The position numbers and the translations under genes were made by a program. Shown here piece after piece: positions 40,429 through 52,771 of a stretch of DNA of 64,000 nucleotides. Location: NCBI GenBank assembly GCA_021202465.1, contig JAJQCZ010000035.1, forward strand, positions 102,447 through 166,446. Reading direction: 5' to 3'. Within the stretch, counting starts at the first letter, position 1; each line of letters begins with the position of its first letter. The stretch comes from Lachnospiraceae bacterium (GTDB lineage Bacteria > Bacillota > Clostridia > Lachnospirales > Lachnospiraceae). The notes below the pieces were generated by a model. It saw nothing but the letters and a program-made list of their open reading frames with translations. It was not told the DNA's origin and made no database searches.

Positions 40429-41517
40429 TCGCAGCATATATTTTTTCAGATCGCTCTTCTTCTCCAGTCCAAGCTTCCCGATCACGGTCCCCATGTGGAA
40501 CTTCACGGTATGAATAGAAATGCCCATATGGCTGCTGATCTCCTGATAGGTCCAGCCCCGCGCTGTCAGCATGGCGACGGCAAATTCCGTGGTCGTCAGG
40601 TTATCCGCCACATCATGTCCGGTATCGGGATTGTGGACCTTCCTCCACCCGCCGGAGAAGTTGTATGTAATACTGATAATCTGCTTGAATTCCTTCGGCC
40701 AGTCTTTCTTCAGTGTGGCTTCCAGCACGCCGCCGAGCAGACCGTGGTGCTCCCCGAAGGCCTCGATCAGGCCGTCCGGGCGGGCCAGCTCCCAGGCGAT
40801 CAGCATCTGCTCCTTCGCTTTCTCCGACTGCTTCAGCGCCATGTAATCCATCACGGCAACCAACCGCAGGTAAATCGTGGGAATCGGGTAGAGCTGCGGC
40901 TGAAAGGCCAGCGCCATCTCCACATTTCCGAGGCTCCGCTCATACTGCCCCTGCAGATACGCGTGATGCGCCTGCACATAGCAGGCGAAGAAACGCAGAC
41001 CGGGCGGCAGGAGCATCAGCTTCTCCTCGGAAAAAGCGCGGTCACTCTTCAGCGGTAAATGAAGGAGCACCGCAGCCATAGCGGCGGCAAAGGTAACCAG
41101 CGCCTTCCGCTCCCGCGAAGCATCCGCCTCTTTGCTGACATCGTCGAAAGTCTTTTCTATCTCAGAAAGCGCATGCCGGGCCAGACGGATGTCGCCCGTG
41201 GCCAGGTTCGCATAAGCATAAACCAGACAGGCTGACAGTCGCAGCGCCGTATCCTCGTTTGCCAGATACGGCTCCATCGCCTTCACAGCCTCCTCCGGAT
41301 GGCCGGTGAAATAGTAATACTCTCCCATCGCGATGTCATGATCCTTCGGATCCTTTATTGTCTCCACAGCCTCCAGGCAGTGGCCGGGGACAAACGGCGT
41401 ATTCAGCAAAGGCAGGAGGATATGGCACTCCGTCTCCTCCTGCGGGTCGGATTCCGCCTCTGCGATCTCCTCCTGTGCATCTTCCTGCCATTGATCTGTT
41501 TTCATCATATTCTCCAT
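40426..41517 (-). CDS. LuxR-type HTH regulator with TPR-like helical repeats
   Basis: The 363-residue protein ends in a LuxR/GerE helix-turn-helix ('LTTTEFAVAMLTARGWTYQE', 'ISSHMGISIHTVKFHMGTVI'). The middle is helical with TPR-like repeats ('MGEYYYFTGHPEEAVKAMEP', 'ALRLSACLVYAYANLATGDI'), as in the C-terminal half of MalT-type (LAL) regulators but without the N-terminal ATPase. An acidic N-terminal 40 residues precedes this. AAGGAC lies upstream of ATG 41517. Target genes are not evident; the giant surface protein is divergent from it, across the 41518-41873 gap. Confidence 0.82.
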   Translation of the reverse strand: MENMMKTDQWQEDAQEEIAEAESDPQEETECHILLPLLNTPFVPGHCLEAVETIKDPKDHDIAMGEYYYFTGHPEEAVKAMEPYLANEDTALRLSACLVYAYANLATGDIRLARHALSEIEKTFDDVSKEADASRERKALVTFAAAMAAVLLHLPLKSDRAFSEEKLMLLPPGLRFFACYVQAHHAYLQGQYERSLGNVEMALAFQPQLYPIPTIYLRLVAVMDYMALKQSEKAKEQMLIAWELARPDGLIEAFGEHHGLLGGVLEATLKKDWPKEFKQIISITYNFSGGWRKVHNPDTGHDVADNLTTTEFAVAMLTARGWTYQEISSHMGISIHTVKFHMGTVIGKLGLEKKSDLKKYMLR

Positions 41518-41873
41518 TCTAAGCGTCCTTTCCTCTGGTCGAACGCTGAACCCCTCACTCTCCGGATAACCGGAAATAAAAGAACAGTGAGACCCCCTCC
41601 TTCCTCATTCTACTCGCAGGAAAATCTGAATGCAAGCCACAAAATATGAATTTTGTGTGTCAACTCAGCGCTGCTTCCCCTGTTTTGAACATACCTTTCC
41701 AGAGGCAAACATACGTTCACCTGCCCATTTTTTTGCCAAATCGGGTGGTCTCAGGCCAAAAAAGATGTGATATATATTTAGCATATGATGACACAAGGGA
41801 CCCAAAGTCAGGATTGGAAACATTTACACGTTCCGATATCCGGCTCCCCGCATCGCACGGAAGGGAGGTTCAG
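41518..41873. other. Intergenic region upstream of the small Cys protein and giant surface protein
   Basis: About 356 bases have no convincing gene. AT-rich GTGATATATATTTAGCATA (about 41768-41786) may contain a -10 element for rightward transcription. An in-frame upstream ATG at 41646 has no ribosome-binding site and gives unlikely protein sequence. Confidence 0.5.
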
Positions 41874-42188
41874 ATGAAAAAAAGGTCAAAGCACTATGAA
41901 TTTCGGGGCACGGTACTGAACATCCCCATGTTCTACGATGAGCTCACGGGGACGTACATCGAAGAGTACAGGAACTTTAACGAAGAACCGGCCTGGACGG
42001 CCGACGGCGCTCCGTTCATCCATTCGGTCGAGGACCCCTGTCCCCACGGCGAATGGGAGACGCCGTACCGCGGCAACACCTGCGGCGAGTGCCGGTATTT
42101 CAAACCGATCGCTGAACACACCCTGATCGGGATATGTCAGCAGCAGAAACGACAATGGGCAAATAAACCGCAGGAAGTGACCCTGTAA
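41874..42188 (+). CDS. Small soluble Cys-containing protein, unknown
   Basis: The 104-residue protein begins 'MKKRSKHYEFRGTVLNIPMF' and contains 'HGEWETPYRGNTCGECRYFK', with another Cys in 'LIGICQQQKRQW'. There is no signal peptide or membrane segment. The CGxC plus later Cys spacing resembles small iron-sulfur or zinc-binding proteins, including the small subunits of some glycyl-radical enzymes, but with too few ligands visible to be sure. AGGGAGG lies 6 bases before ATG 41874. It is 25 bases upstream of the giant surface protein gene, so the two are probably co-transcribed, which is odd for a cytoplasmic protein. Confidence 0.6.
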   Translation: MKKRSKHYEFRGTVLNIPMFYDELTGTYIEEYRNFNEEPAWTADGAPFIHSVEDPCPHGEWETPYRGNTCGECRYFKPIAEHTLIGICQQQKRQWANKPQEVTL

Positions 42189-42213
42189 AAACACAAACGA
42201 AAAGGAGATGAGT

Positions 42214-45200
42214 ATGAAAATGAAGAAACGAATCTTAAGTATCCTCTTAGTACTGTGTCTGGTCGCGCCGATGATCCCCGTGATCACGCTGCCAAACCTG
42301 ACCGCCGAGGCCGCTACTACGACGGACGCCTTCGGCATCAACATCGATGAAACGATGACCACCGCGGAGACCGCAGAGGCTCTGGCGAACAACCCCTACG
42401 GCACCGAGGGATGGGTCTCTCTGTTCACTGTCTCGGAGCTGTCCGCTTTCTACGGCTCGTCCGGCAACACGCGGTACTGGTACACATACAATTACAATGA
42501 AGACTATCAAAACGATACCTTCGATGAAGGCAGCATCGAGACGCCAACCTCCGGGACGCAAACCGGCATGAGCGAGAGCAACAGCGGTTACAGCATCATG
42601 GACACCGCCGCCTGCGATGTAGCAAGTGAAGGGCAGAAGCGGTATACGGCTGTGCTGGCCTATGACCGGGACGACGACAATCTTTATCTCTTCCTGAAGG
42701 ACAGTGCAGGAAACACAGTCAGCAATGCAATCAGTGTCCGAACAACCGACGAGGATAGCCTGGGCTGGCTCAGCGACACCTCTCCCTACTACAACAACGC
42801 CTTCGTGTCGATCGCGGCCGGTGACTTCGACGGCGACGGCCAGGATTCCCTCATCGTCTATATCGCGGAGATGGAGAAGGCAGCGCCCAGCATCTACGAA
42901 TACTATATCGAATATAACGGAACCGAAGGAAACATACTACTGTACCAAAGCCAAAAAAAAGTAGTCATAGACAATGTCTACGATCTGCTCGGCGTCACTG
43001 ACCTTTCCACGAAGCGGACCGACAACGGGAAGGTCAGCTGCAACGCCCCGACTGTCCAGCTGGTGGCCGCGGATACCGACAACGACAATGTCGATGAGCT
43101 CATCATCACCGCCGGACTGAACAAGACGGAGGACAGTGTGAGCAGCCGGGCCTCCAAGATGTTCATCTATGACTACCTGACAGGTTCCAACACGTGGTAT
43201 CAGTCTCACTATCTGGATACTGCCGGCTATCAGGATGAGGACGGCAAAAACCGGCTGCGCTACGCATCCTCCGCCGTCGGGAACGTCATTTATGATTCCA
43301 GTTCGAACACCGATTATCCGGAGATCGTCACCGCGGGCTGGGTGGGGACGGACGACAAAACAACGGATGATATCGGCTCCTATGTCACCGGATGCGAAAG
43401 TGTGACAACAAAAGACGAAACATCCGTCGGCACATATTGGAATACGCCAATGACAACCCTTACGACGAGCAATGATGGAGTGAGCGATTATACGGCAGAC
43501 AATCATTATTGCAGTCCCAAACGCGACAATCTGGTTCAGGTCTCCGTGGCTCTTCTGGACGGAACAGCTACGTCGGCTTATGTGCTGATTGCCGATACAG
43601 TCTTCCAATACAACACCAGTACCTGGATGTATTCATACCGCTACGAGATTGAGAGTCCCGCCGCGGATGATGAAAAATGGGGTTCTTCATATTATAAGAA
43701 TGCCGCTGTCATCGACGTCGTCTCAGGAAACTTCGACGGGAATCTGGACGGCCGGGAACAGTTTGTCTTCGCCACCATGAAAAGGGCGGAGGCTCAGAAC
43801 CGGTACTGGTACCAGCTCTATGTCTATGGCAAAGAGGGTGACGATTTTTATGAAGGGCACTCATCCAATATAATCAGCAAAAAGAAAAATACCTATCTGT
43901 CATTATGTGCACCGGACGTAGACAACGACGGCGTCATCGCAAGGGTCCAGAGCGTCACAAAGACCTACACCGCGCCGGAGATCCTGACGATCCTGGAAGC
44001 GGCTCCGTACTATGAAGAGCTCGACGGCGGAGACGGGGACTTCGGGAACAGCGCGACCACCTATGGAACCACGAATGCCGTGGAGAATTCAACCGGAAAC
44101 GGCTCAACCTTGTCTGCCGGCATCATCGTCGGCTTTGAATATACCAACGACCTTCTGACCGGTCTGGCCACCGGCGCCGGCTTTGAAGAAAAGGTCTCTA
44201 CCTCCTATACCTCGGAAACGACGGAGAGTACGACCATCGCCTATACGCTGGAATACTCCAACGATACCGGTGAGAATACCGTGGTCGTCTACCGGCGGCC
44301 GGTGACCAACTGGGTGTATGAGCTCAAGAACACGGGGGAGACGCTTATCCTCTCCCGGGAAGGCACCCTGGTAACCAGCATGCTCACCGTGGATGATTAC
44401 AATGAGATCGCCCCCTCCTACGGTCTGAGTCAGATCTCCGACGATCTGCTCGCGACGCCGGGAGACCCATTCTCCTACCGCAGCACCTCAGGGGGGCTTA
44501 CAAATGGCGTAACCTCGCAGACGATTACCACTTATTCCAATGGCGGCACGACCACCCAGACGATCTCGAATGCAACATCGACAGAAAAGTCCTTCACCTA
44601 CGAGGTCGCCTCCACCTTCTCGGTCTACGGCATAATCTACGGAGTAAAAGTCGGCACAGAATATGAAAAAAAACACCAGAAATATTGCTTCTACGATCAA
44701 CACCAATGAGATCACAAAGTCCGGGACGGTGAGCGGAAATGCTCAGGACGGCTATGATTTTAAGTGGCAGTTTGTTCACTGGACGGTAAATATTGATGAC
44801 AGAGACGTCCCAGTCCTCGGCTACATCCTGACAGATGTCGAGGGACCTCCGGCGCCGCCCGAGAACCTGCGGGCCGAGGATGTCACCTCGACCTCCGCAA
44901 CTCTGGAATGGGATGAATCAAACCGCGCCGGAGAGGCTTACTACATTTACCAGATCTACAGCGACGGCTCCTACGTGCAGATCGGCGAGGCGGATATCTC
45001 CGAGACCAGCTATGCTCTGACCGGTCTGAGCCCGGACACCTCCTATACCTATGCGATCAGCTCGTACTCAGAGACGGAACCCTATACAGGCGAGTCCGTG
45101 ATGAGCTCCGAGGTGATCGTGACGACACTGCCGGAGGATGAAGCCTCGGTGGAGATCGAATCGCCCTCTGATCTCTCCGTGCAGGTCGGCGGAGACGCAA

Positions 45201-48200
45201 CCTTCAGCGGCTCCATCACCGTCTTCTCCGACTCCTACAACGCCGTGAACTATCAGTGGCAGAGCCGGACGAACGGCGGCAGCTGGAGCGATGTGGACGG
45301 CGCGACCAGCAGCAAGCTCACACTGAACTCTGTGGAGAAGAGTGATAACGGCACCGAATACCGGCTTGTCTTCAAGGTCAGCTATAAGAATCTCAATGCG
45401 GCGGTCTGCTACTACAGCGACGCGGCCACACTCTCCGTCGGACTGATCGACGTGGACACGACGCTCGCCGTAACCGGGTATGAAAGCGGCTCCGGTATGC
45501 TGGAGACTCCCTATGAAGGAATCGCGACGTCAAGCGTCCAGACCGGAACGACGGAGACAACGGAGACAAGTACGCAGAACGTAGTGATTCCAGCGACCGA
45601 CACCGTGCCGGAGCTGACCGTATACAGCATTGGAAGCGGTGATGACGTCACGTATTACGGCGTCGGCACTGTCTATGACGAGAAAACGGATGACGATGAA
45701 ACGGTCTATTATCATGTAACAAATGACAATGGCACATATACGGCTGGAACACAGATCACGGTCACAGAGGCCACGGTCTACACGGATTCTGACAGCAACA
45801 GTACCGTGACTCTCCCGGACGGTGTTACCGTATCCCAGAACACGCTGACATTAGAAGAGGAAGACGGAACAAAAACAACATACACTCTGATGGCAGCTGT
45901 CACCGGCACCGAAAGAAATCCCCTCGTGACAGGTGAGGACGAGACCCGACTGGCCACCTTCACCGGCATCACAACCTGTTACTGGGTCAGCGGCGAGACA
46001 GCCTATACTTATAGGAGTGCCACGGAAATCGGAGAAGCGGACAGCACGGTGGACGTCGCCGAGCTCTACGATGTATACTGCAACGATGGCAGCTATATCC
46101 TGCTCGGGCGCGAAGAGAGCTGGGTGGTCGATGAGGGAACGGCTGATTCACATGACTACAACACAAAGACGAACTATCTCTACACCCTGATCACCGTAGA
46201 TACGGCAACGACAGCAGGCAGCACATCATACACCGTAACCTCTGTGATGAGCGCTGAGACCAGCGTATCCTACAGTGAAACGGATTTCGATCCTGCGGAT
46301 CTCACAGTTGTCACAGCAGAGGTGACGGAAGCCGTGACGACGCCCGTTTACGCAACGCAGGACGGAACGACCCTGACTCTCAAGGCGACGGTAAAAACGG
46401 CGAGCGGCGGTGATGCGGCAGAGGGCGCTACGGTGGACTTCCAGATCATCAACCGCAACACCGGCGGAACCACGACGGTAGCAGCAACCACCAATGCCAG
46501 CGGCGTTGCGACGGCGACATGGACGGCAACGGCCAGCGGCCTCTACAGCATCCAGGCGGTGGTGCGGGCGGACGCGACCTACGCCTCCGCGAGCTCCGGG
46601 AAGCAGTATTACCGGGCTGACAAAGCTTACGGAATTGAGACGACGGAGACCACCGAATATCAGATCGTCCTTACGTCAAACGACGGGGAACTCAGCGACG
46701 GCGCCATCATCTACGGCGATGCAGTCTCTGTCCGCCTCCAGAGCCGTACGGTCACAGTCACTGCGACAACCGCTGAAGACGGTACAACAACCACCTCCAC
46801 CAAACGGGGAAGCTGGAGTAATGTGACCTCCGCCGTCAAGTACGTGAGCAACCCCTCCGACGGCTCGGAGGACGTGACGATCGCTGCTTCCACGACAGGG
46901 ACGGAGGCTTATATGCCGACCGCGGCGGGAAGCTATACCGTCAGCGCCTATCTTACGGAGGGAACAGGGGAGACGCTGGCCGCCACGACCAATCTCCAGG
47001 TCAGTCAGCGCAGCGTGACCATCACGCCGACCTGGACCGGAGAAGCTCCAGAGAACGCGGATGCTGTGACCCCTAAACCGGAACCGGAGCTTGCGAGTGC
47101 GGACGACGATCTGGATCTTACAACCGTGTTCGAGGCTTCCAGCAATTATTTCAATCTGGATTCGGCAACAGCCTCCGGCACCTTCACGGTCTCTCTGTCC
47201 TACCTGACCAATGACAACGCAGCGACCTTTAAGAAGAACTACTTTGTAACGCTGGCGACCAGCTCCTTCTCCATCCGCAAGAACAGCGCAACCGTGTATT
47301 TCTCGGCGGATGAGAACGGAGCCATCACCGGACAGTATACGGACAAGAAATTCACGATGGCCTCCGGCAGCCGAAAGACGGCCGGTACCTCCCTCTACTT
47401 CATCGCGAAGCCGGACAGCGGCTATGCAGTGAGCGGATGGACGATCAACGGAACCTTCTACGACATCGACGATGAGCTTCCGGACGGCTTCTCTCTGGCT
47501 TCGAGCGGCAGACAGCTCGTCGTGGAAAGCTTTGACGTGAATAAGCATGTAGTAGATGGAGCCTTAACCGTCTCCGTACAGTTTAAGAGCTCCTCGAACA
47601 AGATCACCTACAGCGTAGACAGCAGTAGTTCTGACTATGGTTCTGTCTCTGCAAAGAGCGGAACCGGCGACACCGTCGAGAGCGGCGCCAGCGTCGCCAA
47701 CGGTACCAGCGTCATCCTTACGGCAGCTCCGAAGGACGGCTATATCGTGGATTACTGGGTCGTAAACGGCAGCACGTACCTCTGGGACGGCACCGAGGAG
47801 ACCTACCGCGGCACGACGCTGACACTCGAAGACATTCAGGAAGCCAAGACGGTCATCGTCTACTTCAAGGAATCAGCAGTGACTTATACCGTAACCACGG
47901 ATGTCGTAGATGAATCTGAGAAGACGAGTGCCTCCCTCGCCACAGTCACTGTGACGAATGCCGAAACCGGCGACACCGTCGACCTGGAACAGAAAGTCGC
48001 AGAGAATACCTCGCTGACCTTTACAGCGGCGATTACAAACGCGACCAACAATATGGTCAAGAGCTGGCAGGTGAGCACGGACGACGGCACCACCTGGACC
48101 ACACTCTCCGGCTCCGGCGGCCAGACCTCGGTCACCGTGTACAACATCAGCGCAGATACGAGGGTGCGTGTCATCGTGACCGTCGCACAGACCTATGGAT

Positions 48201-51200
48201 TAAGCTACAGCATCCAGTGTGGTGAGGACACTGTCACAGATACTGACATCGCCGCCCTGACAGCGACGAGCAACGGCCAGACGCTCACCAGCGGAGCTGA
48301 TGTATCGGCTTACGTTCCCGTGGATTTCACGCTGACACTGGATGAGGGCTATTATCTCATCGGCTGGACGAATGCGGAGGAAGATACAGAGAACGCTCTC
48401 ACCGCCCACATTGAAAGCCTGACCGGGAACACGACAGTCACAGTGACCGTCGGAAAGAAACCCGTGATCACGATTGCTGATACTGAAAACGGAACCATTA
48501 CTGTCACCGATGGCGACGGTAACGAAGTGACTGACGGAACTGCGGTCGCTCCCGGAACCACTCTCAAGGTCACACTGACGCCTGCAACCGGCTATGAGGT
48601 AGACAGCGCGGATGCTTCCGCGGCTTACACAGACGGCGACGGCAGCACGACCGATGTGAAGACCTACACGATCACAAATGTGCAGAGTGATACAACCATT
48701 ACGGCAACCTTCACGGCTCTGAACAAGTATGAAGTAACCTACAACACCGTGATCACCACCGGTGACTCCGCGAACGGCACGCTCGCAGCAGCGGCCTCCC
48801 GCAAGGGACTCAGTGATTATGCGGTCAGCAGCCTGGCAAGCGGCGACAAAGTCTATGCCGGTTCGACTGTGACCCTGACGGCGACGCCCGAAAACGGCTA
48901 TCGCGTGAAGGAATGGGTTGTGAACGGTACGACGTACACCGAGTCCGGTCTCACCTATATCGGCACCACGCTTACACTGGATATCAATGAAGCCACAGAT
49001 GTAACGGTACAGTTTGTCCAGACCGGCAATAAGGTCACCGTCGAGAGCGGTGATCACGGCAGCATCGTGAGTGCGCAGGTGGGCTCCACCGATGTGTTCT
49101 CGAACATCACCTCCGGATTTACACTGAGCGAGGGCGCGACCGTCACCGTGACGGCGGAGGCAGATACCGGCTACGAGCCCGGCGTCTGGTCCGTGAACGG
49201 TGTGGAGATGCAGAATGGCGGAGAGAACTTTAGCTACACCGCCACTACATCAGGCACCGGCGCAGTGATCAGCGTAACCTTCGTACAGCAGAAATACGCC
49301 GTGTCCTGGAACGGCACCGGCAGCACCGGGGGAACCGTGACAGCCGCCGGATACGACGGCAGCAGCAGCGCGGACATTCGCGGCGGCACCGAAGTGACAT
49401 TTACGGCAACGCCCGCAGACGGAGCAGTGATCTCTCACTGGACTGTGAACGGCGAGACCGTAACAGATGCCAACGGTAACACGATAGCAACCAATACCCT
49501 GACCTGGACGGTACCGAGCGGCAGGACAGAAACTCCGGCGGTGGAAGCCTATGAAGTAGTGGCTGTGTTTAAGAACGCACCTTATGCGATCAACTATAGC
49601 CAGCCCGACAGCAACACAGGAACCCTGACGGCAGTGGATGCGAGCGGCAGCACGCTTGCAAGCGGAGACGAAGCAGAGAACGGCTCCACGGTAACATTTA
49701 CTGTGACACCTGCGAGCGGTTATCTGGTTGAGAGCCATACCGTAAATGGCGTGGTAACCGAGAGCCAGGATACGACCTTTGAAGTAACCGTAACCGGCGA
49801 TATGATCGTTTCCGTGAAGGTCGTGCCGGATTCCTATACCGTGACCTACGACATCGAAGGGAAGGGAACCGTGAACGGCAGTGACTCCGGCAGCGTAATC
49901 GTAAACTATGACGGCACGACAACCTTCACGGCTGTGCCCGAGACCTATTACAAGGTGAGCGGCTGGAAGGTAAACGACCAAATCGTCACAGACGGCGTGA
50001 GTGCCGACGGCGAGAGCCTGACCTTAAGCAACGTGCGGGCGGATACCACAGTAACTGCCGTATTCACCGGCGCCGTAGGATTCGACGTGGCCTACTCCGT
50101 AGTAAACGGAACCGGCGGAAGTCTCTCGGCAACCGCGGACGGTGTAGCTCTTACACTGAACGCCTCACAGGATACCGTCGTCACAGGAGGAAGCTGCCTG
50201 GTATTCAAGGCAACGGCGGATTCCAATAAGATGGTAAAATGCTGGACAATCAATGGCGTAGAGGTCGCTGGCAATATCACGACCAGCCTGACGATCGACT
50301 ATCTGACGGAAGACACCACAGTAACCGTCGAGTATACGAATCTCGTAGTCTATAAGATCCCTCAGAGCGGAACCGGCTACACCGTGACCGATGTAGTTCG
50401 TACACCGGATGACGCCGGAGAAGATGATGAGATTCGTCAGAACGGAACTGTCAGCTTCACCGTCACACTGTCAGATGAGTTCACCGTCTTCGAGAAGCTC
50501 ATCATCAGCGGCTGGGACTGCCTGAATAACAAGGCCGTCGATGAGACAACCGGCACTGCAACAGGCTGTGACAGCGTCACCGTGGAGCAGAAGACCAATG
50601 AGACCAATGACGACGGCAGCATCAGCTACGTCATCACCGTGACCAATGTAACCGCCGACCTGGGCGCAGAGATCGTCGCACACAAGCTGACGCATGTGGA
50701 AGCGCAGGAAGCCACCTGTATCGCAGACGGGAACATCGAGCACTGGGTCTGTGAGGACTGCGGAAGGTATTTCTCTGATGAAACCGCACAGACGGAGCTT
50801 ACCGACGTCCTGATCAGCAAGGATACGGCAGCGCGTGATTACGAGGCAACATTTACCTGGAATGGGACGACGTCCGTAACGGCAGAGCTGGTCTGCAGCC
50901 TGGAGCCCACACACACGGACACTCTGAGCAGTGATGAGATCACAATTACCAGCGAAACAGACGGCGACGTCACCACCTTCACGGCGACCGCCGAATATGA
51001 AGGCGTAACCTACACCGACACGAAGAAGATGACGCATTACGCGGCGAAGGCAGCGGACTGCAGCAACACGGGTAACATTGAGTACTGGGCCGATGAGAAC
51101 GGGAACTATTTCTCCGATATCTCCGCGGCAGCAGGGACAGAGCTCACGGAAGCTGACATCACGATTGCAGTGGATCCGAACGCTCACTCCTACGGCGAGC

Positions 51201-52657
51201 CGGTCTTCACCTGGAACGGAACCGATTCCTCGACAGCCGCCTTCACCTGCAGCATCTGCGGCGACAAGCAGACCGTAGACGCGGCCGTGACGAGCAGCAC
51301 GAGCGGGAACACGACCACCTTCACGGCAACAGCAACGTTCAATGGTGACACCTACACCTCCACCCGGAAGCTCACGAAGGTAGCGGCGAAGGCAGCGACC
51401 TGCGCCGCAGCCGGAAATATCGAGTACTGGATCGAGGAAGACACCGGGAAATACTACTCCGACAGCACGGCAACGACGGAATTCTCCTCCTCCGATGTGA
51501 CCATCGCGAAGAAGACCGCCGAGTCTGACCACAGCTGGGGCAGTCCGGCCTGGACCTGGGACGGCACCTCGGCAAAGGTCAAGCTCACCTGCTCGGTCTG
51601 CAAGGAGACCAAGACCCTGACGGCGACCGTCACGAAGGCAGTGAACGGCAGCACTGTCACCTACACGGCGACAGCCACGTACCTGGGCAAGACCTACACC
51701 GATACGAAGAGCGGGAAGCTCACGAAGGTAGCGGCGAAGGCAGCGACCTGCGCGGCCACCGGGAACATCGAGTACTGGGTCGATGAGATCAGCGGAAAGT
51801 ATTACTCCGACAGCACGGCAACGAAAGAGATTTCCGCTTCTTCCGTGACGATCGCCAAGAAGACGGCGGCATCCGATCACAGCTGGGGCAGCCCGGTCTG
51901 GACCTGGGGCAGCACGTATAAGTCCGCGAAAGTCACACTCACCTGCTCGGTCTGCGGCAAGACAAAAACCGTGAAGGCGACCGTCACCTGCACCGAAGGC
52001 ACCGAGTACAACACCTACAAGGCGGTGGCCGAGTATAACGGCAAGACCTACACCGACAAGAAGAAGGTGGAAGTCGACAAGGTCTGGGAGGATGTCGTAT
52101 TCATCCTCAAGGCCACATCGACCAAGACCACCAGCACGCTGAAATGGACGAAGATTCCCGGAGCGGACGGATATGTCATCTACGGAGTCAAGTGCGGCAG
52201 CAGCACCTATACGAAGCTCAAGACCATCACGAGCGGCTCGACAACCACCTGGACGAAGAAGAGCCTGAAGGCAAATTCCTGCTACAAGTACTATGTCAAA
52301 GCCTACCGGCTGGTGAACGGCAAGAAGAAGGTCATCAAGAAGTCCAACGTGATTCATCTGTCAACCAAGGGCGGCAAGTACACCAACGTGACGAAGGTGA
52401 AGATCACGAACGTGACGAACAGCAAGCTGACCCTGAAGGTCGGCAAGACCAAGACGCTGAAGGTCACGACCACCCTCGCGGATAAGAGCAAGATCCTCCG
52501 GGCGCATACGGATGTACTGACCTACACCAGCACCGATACGAGCATCGCGACAGTAACGTCGGCAGGCAAGATCAAAGCCAAAAAGAAGGGCACCTGCTAC
52601 ATCTACGTACAGGCCGCGAGCGGCTACTACGCGAAGGTCAAGGTAACTGTAAAATAA
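42214..52657 (+). pseudogene. Giant secreted multi-domain surface protein, interrupted at an A8 tract
   Basis: ATG 42214 (AAGGAG 6 bases upstream) begins a signal peptide ending 'NLTAEAATT'. The first frame (to 44709) has FG-GAP/VCBS-like loops ('GDFDGDGQDSLIVYIAE', 'DTDNDNVDELIITAG'). It breaks at eight A (44666-44673); removing one joins the second frame, which runs to 52657, giving about 3,480 residues. Then come fibronectin III ('PPAPPENLRAEDVTSTSATL'), Ig-like and Big_1-like domains, about ten InlB-type repeats with G-Y-x-V-x-x-W-x-V-N-G cores, four 114-116-residue repeats, a further fibronectin domain and Big_2 ('STDTSIATVTSAGKIKAKKK'). No LPxTG anchor is present. It is probably an adhesin. 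The two frames may be phase-variable. Confidence 0.8.
50687..52075 (+). repeat. Four tandem protein-coding repeats in the giant surface protein
   Basis: Units begin at 50687, 51029, 51371 and 51719, a period of 342, 342 and 348 bases. Each starts with (L/M)T-x-x-A-A-x-A-x-C and includes GNIEYW or GNIEHW and a Y/F-F/Y-S-D box. The last two are almost identical in DNA over long stretches, pointing to recent duplication. Confidence 0.85.
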
Positions 52658-52666
52658 GCAACACCG

Positions 52667-52709
52667 AAAAAGGACGATTTGCACATCCCTGTACAGATCG
52701 TCCTTTTTT
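52667..52709 (+). terminator. Terminator after the giant surface protein
   Basis: AAAAAGGACGAT (52667-52678) pairs with ATCGTCCTTTTTT (52697-52709), ending in a T-run. Confidence 0.88.
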
Positions 52710-52771
52710 CCATGCAAATGTTCTCGCAAATGTTCTCTATTCCTGCCTGCACGCCACAATATACGCAGGCC

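Noticed and set aside
41646..41873. Longer start (ATG 41646) for the small Cys protein
   Set aside because: There is no ribosome-binding site there, and the added sequence looks non-coding; AGGGAGG before 41874 is decisive.
50687..52075. Regularly spaced repeats considered as a CRISPR array
   Set aside because: The period is over 340 bp and the repeats are coding; there are no short repeats with unique spacers and no cas genes.
50471..52357. A 628-codon minus-strand frame under the giant surface protein
   Set aside because: It mirrors the repeated codons of the repeats on the plus strand; there is no start site or domain.
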